A DNA stretch of 64,000 nucleotides, from assembly GCF_014084125.1 (NCBI RefSeq), contig NZ_CP048405.1, positions 3,348,001-3,412,000 of the forward strand. Direction: 5' to 3'. The notes under the pieces were generated by a model. It did not search any database and was not told the origin of the DNA. It saw only the letters and a list, made by a program, of their open reading frames with translations. Below, piece after piece: positions 10,617 through 18,021 of the stretch (within the stretch, counting starts at the first letter, position 1; each line of letters begins with the position of its first letter). The stretch is from Streptacidiphilus sp. PB12-B1b (lineage in GTDB: Bacteria > Actinomycetota > Actinomycetes > Streptomycetales > Streptomycetaceae). The translations under genes were made by a program, and so were the position numbers.

Positions 10617-11477
10617 CTATTCGGCCCAGGCGCGCTCCAGTTGGGTGCGGAAGGTGGCGGGCTCTCGCCCGATCAGCTCGGTCAGCGTCGAGTCAACGGC
10701 GGTGAACTCGCCGTTCCGCGCCGCGGCGAAGATGCTCAGCACGAGGTCGGCGATCGGGGCGGGGGCGCCGTGCGCCAGGGCTTGCTCGCGGAAGACGTCG
10801 TCGGGGACGACGGTGCGGGTGAAGGGCCGTCCGGTGGTCTCGGACGCGATTTCGGCGACGGTGTCGAAGTCGAGCGCCGCCGGGCCGGTGAGCGGCGGGG
10901 TGGGCCCCTCGAAGCGGGCCTCTTCGGCGAGGATCACCGCAGTGGCCTCGGCGAGGTCGTCGTGGCCGGTCCAGGCGACGGGGCCGTCGGCGGGGAGGGC
11001 GATGTCGCCGGTGTGGCGCGCGGACTCCAGGAACTGCAGGGCGCTGGAGGCGTAGAAGCCGTTGCGCAGCGCGGTCCACGGCAGGCCGGTCGCGCGCAGC
11101 AGGTCCTCGGTCTGGGCGTGGTCGCGGCACGCCTGGAAGCGGGCGTCATGGGCGGCGCCCATCTGGCTGGTGTAGAGGATGCGGCCGACACCGGCCTGCA
11201 CGGCGGCGTCGATGGCGACGCGGTGGCCGTCCACGCACTCCTGACCCGTGCGGTCGAGGGAGACGAGGAGCAGTTGCTCGGCGCCCTCGAAGGAGCGCGC
11301 GAGCGAGGCGCGGTCGTCGAAGCTGCCCTGCCGGACGCGGACGCCGCGGTCGGCGAGGTCCTGGGCCCTGCGGGGGTCGCGGACGCTGACGCCGACGCGG
11401 TCGGCGGGGAGGCGCTCCAAGAGGCGCTCGACGGTGCGGCGGCCGAGCTTTCCGGTGGCTCCGGTAACGATGATCAT
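10617..11477 (-). CDS. NmrA-family NAD(P)-binding reductase-like protein
   Basis: 286 residues beginning with the Rossmann motif IIVTGATGKLGRRTV. Then come the NmrA-type strands (VRVRQGSFDDRASL, AEQLLLVSLD), the ILYTSQMGA strand, and a C-terminal substrate-binding domain. The layout matches quinone oxidoreductase 2 (QorB/YtfG)-like atypical SDRs. The active-site Tyr-x3-Lys of classical SDRs is not present, as expected for NmrA proteins. The start is ATG at 11477, with GGGAGA upstream. It is divergent from a TetR gene across a spacer with two TTCC-N3-GGAA sites, so TetR control is likely. Confidence 0.9.
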   Translation of the reverse strand: MIIVTGATGKLGRRTVERLLERLPADRVGVSVRDPRRAQDLADRGVRVRQGSFDDRASLARSFEGAEQLLLVSLDRTGQECVDGHRVAIDAAVQAGVGRILYTSQMGAAHDARFQACRDHAQTEDLLRATGLPWTALRNGFYASSALQFLESARHTGDIALPADGPVAWTGHDDLAEATAVILAEEARFEGPTPPLTGPAALDFDTVAEIASETTGRPFTRTVVPDDVFREQALAHGAPAPIADLVLSIFAAARNGEFTAVDSTLTELIGREPATFRTQLERAWAE

Positions 11478-11496
11478 TGAGGTCTCCCGATGCTGC

Positions 11497-11542
11497 TTCC
11501 GCTGGAATCACATGAAGGGTAACACTGGAAATTCCACTGGAA
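11497..11542. promoter_or_regulatory. Paired inverted-repeat operator between NmrA gene and TetR gene
   Basis: TTCC-GCT-GGAA at 11497-11507 and TTCC-ACT-GGAA at 11532-11542 are the same dyad repeated 35 bases apart. TGGAA-A-TTCCA (11526-11536) overlaps the second. They lie between the two divergent start codons (11477 and 11567), where a TetR autoregulator would bind. Confidence 0.65.
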
Positions 11543-11566
11543 CCAGATCATCGGTACCATCGGTTC

Positions 11567-12295
11567 ATGGTTACGCGCGACTCCACCGACACCCCTCGGC
11601 GCCGCATCGTCGAGGCCGCCGTCGAGCTGCTGGAGAACGGCGGCCCGGACGCGGTGAGCACCCGCGCGGTCGCCGCCGCTGCCGGAATGCAGCCGCCGGC
11701 GATCTACCGCCTCTTCGGCGACAAGGAGGGGCTCCTTGAGGCCGTCGCCGAGCACGGCTACGCGCAGTTCCTGGAGAGAAAGCACGCGCAGCTCGACCCC
11801 ACCCCGCAGGACCCGGTGGAGGAGCTGCGCCGCGGCTGGGACATGGTGGTCGAGTTCGGGGTCTCCCGCCCCGAACTGTTCGCGGTGATGAACCGGGCCG
11901 TCGGCCGGGGATCGGACGCAGCGCACCGCGCGGGCCTGGAGATCCTCCATGGGCGGGTGCGTCGGCTGGCCGCCGGGGGATGGTTGCGGGTCGACGAGGA
12001 GCTGGCCGCCCAGATCATCCAGGCAACCGGCCAGGGAGCGGTCACCACCTGGCACTCCACCCCCGCGGACCGCCGCAATCCGGCGCTGTTGACCGTCCTG
12101 CGCGAGTCCATGGTCGCGGCTGTCACCCGCGCCGAGCCGGTGGTCCCCGCCGGGGAGTCCGGTCCCGCCGCGGCGGCCCGCGCGCTGCGCGCCGCCCTCC
12201 CCGACGATGCCGGTGTGCTCAGCGGCGCCGAGCAGCTCCTGCTGCGTGAGTGGCTCACGCGCCTGGCGGCGGACGGTGGCGCGCCGCATGCCTGA
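11567..12295 (+). CDS. TetR/AcrR-family transcriptional regulator
   Basis: 242 residues with an N-terminal HTH (IVEAAVELLENGGPDAVSTR, AAAAGMQPPAIYRLFGDKEG, about residues 12-57) and a C-terminal helical ligand domain. It is divergent from the NmrA-like reductase gene and likely represses it and itself through the TTCC-N3-GGAA sites. The start is ATG at 11567. The stop codon lies inside a hairpin. Confidence 0.92.
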   Translation: MVTRDSTDTPRRRIVEAAVELLENGGPDAVSTRAVAAAAGMQPPAIYRLFGDKEGLLEAVAEHGYAQFLERKHAQLDPTPQDPVEELRRGWDMVVEFGVSRPELFAVMNRAVGRGSDAAHRAGLEILHGRVRRLAAGGWLRVDEELAAQIIQATGQGAVTTWHSTPADRRNPALLTVLRESMVAAVTRAEPVVPAGESGPAAAARALRAALPDDAGVLSGAEQLLLREWLTRLAADGGAPHA

Positions 12296-12308
12296 CCGCG
12301 CGTCAGGC
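12290..12308 (+). terminator. Hairpin overlapping the TetR stop codon
   Basis: GCCTGAC-CGCGC-GTCAGGC is a perfect 7-bp stem. Its left arm contains the TGA stop of the upstream TetR gene. Confidence 0.6.
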
Positions 12309-12413
12309 CCCTCCGGGACGGGACGGCGGCAGGCGACCGCACGACTCCGTCCGGCTTCCCCACGCCCAGGCTTCCCGCTGTCGCGGGGTGTTGGCGGGAG
12401 GTGACGCTCACGG

Positions 12414-12430
12414 CCCGGCCGACGGCCGGG
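12414..12430 (-). terminator. Hairpin after the minus-strand TetR gene
   Basis: CCCGGCC-GAC-GGCCGGG lies about 11 bases past the stop of the TetR gene at 12441 and between two convergent genes. Confidence 0.6.
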
Positions 12431-12440
12431 TGCGTGGGGG

Positions 12441-13163
12441 TCAGGCCCGGGCCTGGAGGCGGAGGCCTGCCAGGGTCAGGTCCAGGGCGGCGAGGAACTG
12501 ATCCCTGTCGTCGTGCGCGGCGAACTCGTCGGCGATCTCGTGCACGAACGGGAACTGTGCGGGGTCGAGCCCACGCCACGTCTCGGCGTAGCGGGCGAGG
12601 AACTGGTCGCGGTCGACCTTGCCGTCGAGGAGTTCCTGGGGGATTTCCGCGCCGAGGTCGGCGGCGGTTCCGACGACGACGCCGAAGACCGCCGAAACGG
12701 CGTGGAAGCGCTGACGTGGCGTGAGGTCGAGGCGGAGCGTCTGTCGGCCGAGCTCCTCGTACAGCCGTAGCGAGTTGCCCTGGACGTCGGTGTTGCGCAT
12801 GAAGTAGGCCGCCAGCCAGGGGCGCTCCACGATCGCGTCGAACAGGGTGACGGCCATCGCGCGCAGGTCGGCGATCGGGTCGTCGCTGCCCGTCTGCGCT
12901 TGAACGGCGATCAGCGCCTCGCCGACGACGTGGTCGGTGGCGCGGTCGAACAGTTCGTCCTTGCTGGAGACGTACCAGTAGATGCTGCCGACGCCGGTGC
13001 CGAGCCGGGCGGCGAGGGCGCGGAACGTCAGCGCCGACTGGCCCGCCTCATCGAGCAGGGCCACGGCCGCGGTGAGGACGGCCTCCATGGAGTGGGAAGC
13101 ACGTTGCCGTACTCGGGGAGGATCGTCGACGGGGCGTGTTCGCGGGCGTGCCATGCCATCCAT
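12441..13163 (-). CDS. TetR-family regulator with TetR_C-like ligand domain
   Basis: 240 residues (237 if the third-codon-downstream Met at 13154 is used). The HTH spans about residues 28-70 (VLTAAVALLDEAGQSALTFR, LGTGVGSIYWYVSSKDELF), and the YWYV motif is typical of the TetR/drug-pump subgroup. It is divergent from an EmrB/QacA-type exporter across an 88-base spacer holding two similar 15-bp dyads. It is therefore the probable ligand-responsive repressor of that exporter. Confidence 0.93.
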   Translation of the reverse strand: MDGMARPRTRPVDDPPRVRQRASHSMEAVLTAAVALLDEAGQSALTFRALAARLGTGVGSIYWYVSSKDELFDRATDHVVGEALIAVQAQTGSDDPIADLRAMAVTLFDAIVERPWLAAYFMRNTDVQGNSLRLYEELGRQTLRLDLTPRQRFHAVSAVFGVVVGTAADLGAEIPQELLDGKVDRDQFLARYAETWRGLDPAQFPFVHEIADEFAAHDDRDQFLAALDLTLAGLRLQARA

Positions 13164-13185
13164 TCAATCATGATTTGGGGATTCA

Positions 13186-13224
13186 TCGAACTGTGTTCTA
13201 TGGTGCATGTAGAACGTCGTTCGA
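13186..13224. promoter_or_regulatory. Double operator between TetR gene and MFS exporter gene
   Basis: TCGAACTGTGTTCTA (13186-13200) and TAGAACGTCGTTCGA (13210-13224) are two GAAC-N3-GTTC dyads in mirror orientation, 9 bases apart. The inner halves also form GTTCTA-N9-TAGAAC. They lie just before the exporter's AAGGAG (13241-13246), which suits a repressor that blocks both divergent promoters. Confidence 0.75.
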
Positions 13225-13251
13225 TAGTCGGCGACGCCGGAAGGAGCCGCC

Positions 13252-14721
13252 ATGACCGCCATCGCCACCGCGCCCGCACCATCGCGCACCTACCCATCCC
13301 TGCGGGCAGCCTGGATCCCGCTGGCCGCACTCTGCCTGGCCTTCTTCGTCGAGATGGTCGACAACACCCTGCTCTCGATCGCGTTGCCCACGATCGGCCG
13401 TGACCTCGACAGCAGCACCACGGCGCTGCAGTGGGTCACTGGCGCGTACTCGCTGACCTTCGGCGGCCTGCTGCTGACAGCGGGATCGATGGCCGACCGG
13501 CTCGGCCGTCGGCGCGTGCTGCTGGTCGGTCTGGCCGTGTTCGGCCTGCTGAGCCTGGGCGTCATCTGGGTCAGCACCGGAGGGGAGCTCATCGCCCTGC
13601 GGGCCTGCCTCGGCATCGCCGCCGCCGCTATGGCCCCCATCACCAACTCGCTGGTCTTCCGGCTGTTCGACGACGAGAAGCTGCGCATGCGCGCGATGAC
13701 CGTGATGATCGTCGTCGGCATGTCCGGCTTCGTCCTGGGCCCACTGCTGGGCGGCACCGCCCTGGCCCACTTCAAGTGGCAGTGGCTCCTGGTCGTCAAC
13801 GCCCCGATCGCCCTGATCGCGGCCGTCGGCGTCCGTCTCGGCGTCCCGGCCGACCGGCCCGAGGATCTGACCAAGGACAGGCTCGACCTGCCGGGCGCCG
13901 CCCTCAGCGTCCTCACCATCGGCCTCGCCTGCTACTCGCTGACCAGCGGCGTCCAGCACGGCTGGCTCTCCGCCGCGACCATCGGCTCGATCCTGGGCGC
14001 CGTCGTCGCGGGCTTCGCCTTCGTGTGGCACGAGCGCCGCAGCGCGTCGCCCATGCTGGACCTCAAGCTCTTCTCCAACGGAACCGTCCGCGGTGCGGCC
14101 ATCGCCCAGATCGGCACGTCCATCGCCATGGCCGCGGTGATGTTCGGACTGATCCTCCACTTCCAGTACGCCTACGGGTGGAGCCCCATGCGGGCCGGCC
14201 TGGCGAACCTGCCGATCATCATGACCATGATCGCGGCGACCCCGCTGTCCGAGTGGCTCGCAAAGAGGTTCGGCCACCGCATCGCCTGCCTGGTCGGCGC
14301 GGCCTGCCTGGGCGGCTCGTTGGCCGGTCTCGCCTGGGGCGTCAGTCACGGGTACCTGGTCATCGCGGTCTGCATGGTGGTGATGACCATCGGTCTGCGC
14401 ACCGTGATGACGATCTGCGCCATCGCGCTCGTCGGTGCGATGCCGGAGAACCGCACGTCGATGGGCACCGCACTCAACGACACCGCCCAGGAGGTAGGCA
14501 CCAGCGTCGGCACCGCCGTGATCGGCACCATGATCGCCCTGCTGGTCACCACCCAGCTGCCCGTAGGCACCTGGAGCCATGCCCTGGTCCAGTCCTTCTT
14601 CCACGGCGAGCGGATCGCCTACGCCGTCCTGGCGGTCGTCGTCGGTGTGATCGCGGCAGCCGGCGCCCTCACCCTCACCGACTCCCACACCACCGAAGAG
14701 CACCCCACCGACGCGGACTGA
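13252..14721 (+). CDS. MFS drug exporter, DHA2 (EmrB/QacA) family
   Basis: A 489-residue polytopic inner-membrane antiporter, probably with 14 transmembrane helices. It starts with FFVEMVDNTLLSIALPTIGRD, the family's first helix with its acidic residue. Motif A is GSMADRLGRRRVLL after helix 2, and the antiporter motif C region reads GFVLGPLLGG. The start is ATG at 13252 with a good AAGGAG. Proton-driven export of drugs or a natural product is the family role. The substrate is unknown. Probably repressed by the divergent TetR. Confidence 0.93.
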   Translation: MTAIATAPAPSRTYPSLRAAWIPLAALCLAFFVEMVDNTLLSIALPTIGRDLDSSTTALQWVTGAYSLTFGGLLLTAGSMADRLGRRRVLLVGLAVFGLLSLGVIWVSTGGELIALRACLGIAAAAMAPITNSLVFRLFDDEKLRMRAMTVMIVVGMSGFVLGPLLGGTALAHFKWQWLLVVNAPIALIAAVGVRLGVPADRPEDLTKDRLDLPGAALSVLTIGLACYSLTSGVQHGWLSAATIGSILGAVVAGFAFVWHERRSASPMLDLKLFSNGTVRGAAIAQIGTSIAMAAVMFGLILHFQYAYGWSPMRAGLANLPIIMTMIAATPLSEWLAKRFGHRIACLVGAACLGGSLAGLAWGVSHGYLVIAVCMVVMTIGLRTVMTICAIALVGAMPENRTSMGTALNDTAQEVGTSVGTAVIGTMIALLVTTQLPVGTWSHALVQSFFHGERIAYAVLAVVVGVIAAAGALTLTDSHTTEEHPTDAD

Positions 14722-14947
14722 ACCCGCCGCCCGCCTTCCGCACCGTGCGGCAGCGGGAACCCGGCACCCTGGACGAGGTCCTGAAGGCAATGCGGTCACG
14801 CTTTCACAGGACTTCCGCCCCGACGGCGCAGTCCGAGCGGGTGTCGACGGTGGCGACGGTGGCGACGCCCACCGGAGCCCCAGGTCGGTCGGCCGCAACC
14901 TCGTGGCCGTTGCCCAGGTGGATGGTGACGTGATAGGTCGACGCGTC

Positions 14948-15105
14948 GTGAACAAGGTATCGATCGTCGGCTGCTCCGGCTCCGGCAAGTCCCACCTCGC
15001 GCGACTGCTGGCGGCCAGGCTGGACGCCCCGATCACGCACTGGCGGCCCGGCCTCGCTGGGTGATCGACGGGAACTACAACTCCACCCTGCCGATCCGGC
15101 TCATA
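14948..15105 (+). pseudogene. Adenylate-kinase-like P-loop ATPase remnant
   Basis: GTG at 14948 opens a frame with VSIVGCSGSGKSHLARLLA (Walker A GCSGSGKS), as in topology-modulation/adenylate-kinase-like proteins. The frame stops after LDAPITHWRPG. In another frame, from 15061, the next conserved block VIDGNYNSTLPIRL follows. About 30 residues between them have been lost together with the frame. The rest of the gene is absent. Confidence 0.65.
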
Positions 15106-15325
15106 AACCCTGTCCATGATCGATTGGGGGAGCGCGCGCAGTGGCGCGGCGGAGTTCAGGGCGCGGTGGGGTCGGTGGTTGTTGAAGAACTGCTCGTACT
15201 CGCCGAGTGCGTGGCAGGAGATGCGCGTGATTCCAGACCAAGGTGCGGTCCAGAAGTTCGGTCCGGCAGGAGCGGATCCATCGTTCCATGATCGAGTTCA
15301 TGCGCGGCATCCGGACCCCGATTGC
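15100..15325 (-). mobile_element. IS3/IS481-type transposase C-terminal remnant
   Basis: The minus strand encodes RMNSIMERWIRSCRTELLDR and TLVWN, the DDE integrase-core tail of IS3/IS481-like elements. After a frame change come EYEQFFNNHRPHRAL-like residues. The N-terminal part, the first two catalytic Asp residues and any terminal inverted repeats are missing. Confidence 0.65.
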
Positions 15326-16000
15326 TGTACCGGCAGAGCCAACCAGCAGTGGACCGCGGCCACCAACGGAACCCTGGAAACCCTCGGCAAATGCCTGGAC
15401 GTCACGAACGACGCGACTACCCCGGGCAGCCCCGTGCAGCTGTACGACTGCAACGGCACCGGCGCTCAGCAATGGCAGGCCGACAACGGCGAGTTGCCCA
15501 ACCCGCAGTCGGGTCTGTGCCTCAACGACTCCACCGCCACCAGCCTGCTGGACATCAACACCTGCACCAACACCCGGACGCAGTGGTTCAGCCTGCCGCC
15601 CGGCGCCGGCGGGGCCGGACCCACCGGTCCTGTCACCTCCGGGATCACAGGCAAGTGCCTGGATGTCTTTGACGGGAACTCGGTCGACCTGACCCCTGCG
15701 GACCTGTACGACTGCAACAGCACCGCCGCTCAGCAGTGGTCCCTGGAGTCGAACGGCACCCTTCAGTCACTGGGCAGCAGTCGGAACACTAATGAGATCG
15801 ACAGCAACTGGTTCCAGGTCTCCGGTGACGATGTCAACTTCACGCCGGTAGCTACCGTCGCCGAGCCTTACGCCGGCGCAGACATGCAGACAAGGTTGTA
15901 CCGGGCGATAAATCTCCACGCCACCGGCCGATATGTATAGGTCACCGTCAACGGTGGCACGGCTTGGTCCATGACCGATGAGGTCGGCCTCGGGCCAGAG
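15326..16000 (+). pseudogene. Ricin-type beta-trefoil lectin fragment of a secreted protein
   Basis: Starting at the junction with the transposase remnant, the plus frame shows two and a half ricin-B repeats with the QxW signature: NQQWTAATNG, GAQQWQADNG, AAQQWSLESNG, and GKCLDVTND/GKCLDVFDGN. It is followed by a possible F5/8-type carbohydrate-binding segment (DSNWFQVSGDDVNFTPVATV). A TAG at 15938-15940 interrupts the frame, after which VTVNGGTAWSMTDEVGL continues. It is probably the tail of a secreted glycoside hydrolase, truncated at the 5' end and carrying a premature stop. Confidence 0.65.
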
Positions 16001-16119
16001 GGCGACGAGCCCCTCGCGCCGGCGATCTTGGTGCCGGCCGGGTGGCAGCGCCGCTCACCGCCGCCCGGCCGCAGAGTTCGCGATCGGGGGGTGCTGGGGA
16101 GCCTCGGCAGCCGGACGGC

Positions 16120-16520
16120 TCAGCGACCGGCGAGGATCAGCGCCACGACGACTTCCCAGCCGTGGCGCCGAAGCTGGGGTTGTCGTCGTGGCCGGGGCGC
16201 GGTGCCCCGAGCCGGTAGAACCCGCCGGCGCCGATTGCCTCCGCCATGGCCTGCAGTGGCCTGCGGCGGTCCGCGAGCAGGTGCCTGCCGGAGGCGAGCC
16301 AGCGCGGCGGCAACACGGACAGGGCTCCAGCGCAGGCCGAGGACGCGGCCGCCGACGGCCAGGGCCAGCGCCTGGGTGGCGGTGCAGGTGGCGACGTGGG
16401 CAGTACAGGACCGGCGGCCGGCGCGAGTGGACTGGCCGGGGATGTCGTCGTACTGGCCCCTGGTCACCGCGTGGTAATCGGTCTGGATCCAGTTTGTTGC
16501 TGCTTTCTTGCCGTGTCTCG
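16120..16520 (-). pseudogene. Decayed DUF3307-like mobile-element membrane protein
   Basis: Minus-strand pieces in different frames can be joined into one protein: NWIQTDYHAVTRGQ, CTAHVATCTATQALALAVGG, then in another frame LLADRRRPLQAMAEAIGAGG and FYRLGAPRPGHDDNPS, ending VVVALILAGR. This is the pattern of the DUF3307-like membrane proteins common in Streptomyces integrative elements. The N-terminus is missing at the edge of the recombinase cassette. Family assignment is from memory of the pattern. The frameshifts are seen directly. Confidence 0.5.
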
Positions 16521-16597
16521 CATTGCTTGACTGCCGTTAGCTGTACGTGGCGTTAGCGGTTGATGGGGGCTGTGTCGCGGGCCTAGCGTCCCGGGGC

Positions 16598-18021
16598 ATG
16601 TTGGTGCACTACTTCGCCGGCGAGGGCTGGCAGACATGGGGCCTCAGTGGCCAGCCGTTGATCCCCGAGCAGATGCCGGTACTGATCGACGACGACTTCC
16701 TGTTCGAGGACGAGAGCGGCTCACGGGCGACTCGCGCCGTGAACGGATGGCTTCGCAGCCTGCCGTCGAGCGGCGCCCCCTCGCCGAACTCGTGGCGGGT
16801 CTACGCCTCGGCGGCCAGGGACTGGCTGATGCACCTGCGGCGCCACAAGGTCGAGGTGTTCGGCACCCGGGAGGACCTGGTCGCCGCACTGGGCACCTAC
16901 GCTGACCGCCGACTGGCTGGCCCCCTGGACGAGCGGCTGGGGACGTCGTCCTGGGAACTGCAGATCACCGCGCTGAGCCGGTTCTACGACTGGGCCACGG
17001 AGGCAGGGCTGGCAACGGCGGTGCCGTTCACCCTGGCCGTCGGCAAGCGCATGGTGCACGGCCGCCTGGTGGAGACGGGACGAAACCTGGCCCGGCTGCG
17101 TCGACCGAAGCCGCATGTGACGGTGCAGTACCTGGAGGGCGACTTCGCCAGTCTCTTCCGTCATGGCTTGGCCGGCCTGGGCCGGACGGGCTGGAGGACC
17201 GCACTTTCCGCGGCAGGTTCCCGGGCCGCAACGCGGCGATGGGAAGCCTCGTGCTGGGCACTGGGATGCGGAGCCGCGAGTTCACCCACCTGCTCGTCCA
17301 CGAGGTGCCGCCCCTGCCGAGGGAGCCGACGGAGGTGCCGATCCCGTGGGCGGTTCCGGAGCGGTCGGCCAAGGGCCGCAAGTTCCGCACGACCTGGATC
17401 GACTACGACGCCTTGGCCGACGTGCACTCCTACATCGCGCTGGAACGCGAACTGGCACGGGGCTCGTGGAGGCCGCGCAACCCACTGGTGGTGGAGGACG
17501 CGGACTTCTACGGAGGCCGGGTGAACGGTCGGCGCACGTCCTGGTCAGCGCTGGGTCCGCAAGAACGCCTGCGGCTGGTCGGCCCCGAGGGCGGTTCCCT
17601 GCTCCTGGCCTTGAGCTACGGCGGGCGGCCCTTCGTGGACTGGGGGACGCTGTTTCGCCGCACGGCCCGCCGGATCCGTGACCGGTTCGAGCCGCGGTTC
17701 CCGGACGTCGCACCGCACCGATGCCGGCACACCTTCGCGATGGCCACGCTGGAGAAGCTGGTGGAAGGCCACTACCGGCAGGCGGCCCAGCTCGCAGCCG
17801 CCGCCGGTGACACCTCGGGGCTCGCGCTCTACCTGCTCAAGGCCGACCCGCTGCTGATCCTGCGCGACTTGCTGGGGCACTCCAGTGTCGTGACGACGGA
17901 GGTCTACCTCAAGCGGCTGGACGTCCACCGGATCTACCACGCTGCCTGGGAGCGCACGGTCGCAGGCGTCGGCCTGGCCGCCGTCGGCGAAGCTGACGCC
18001 GAGTTCGAGGAGGAGATCTGA
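16598..18021 (+). pseudogene. Tyrosine recombinase A1, interrupted by a frameshift
   Basis: The first part (MLVHYFAGEGWQTW onward; MPVLIDDDFLFED; SSGAPSPNSWRVYASAARDW) is a phage-integrase SAM-like N-terminal domain. Near 17175-17200 the coding frame moves by -1: homologous sequence continues as GLEDRTFRGRFPGRNAAM in the other frame. The C-terminal catalytic domain is complete: Arg in GTGMRSREF, His and Arg in PHRCRHTF, and LLGHSSVVTTEVY with the His and the nucleophile Tyr. Apart from the shift it would be about 474 residues and active-looking. I see no slippery heptamer, so a mutation (or sequencing error) is likelier than programmed frameshifting. ATG at 16598 is the likely start. Confidence 0.75.

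Noticed and set aside
17163..17240. Programmed -1 frameshifting in recombinase A1
   Set aside because: No slippery heptamer or following pseudoknot was visible. A simple mutation or sequence error explains the shift better.
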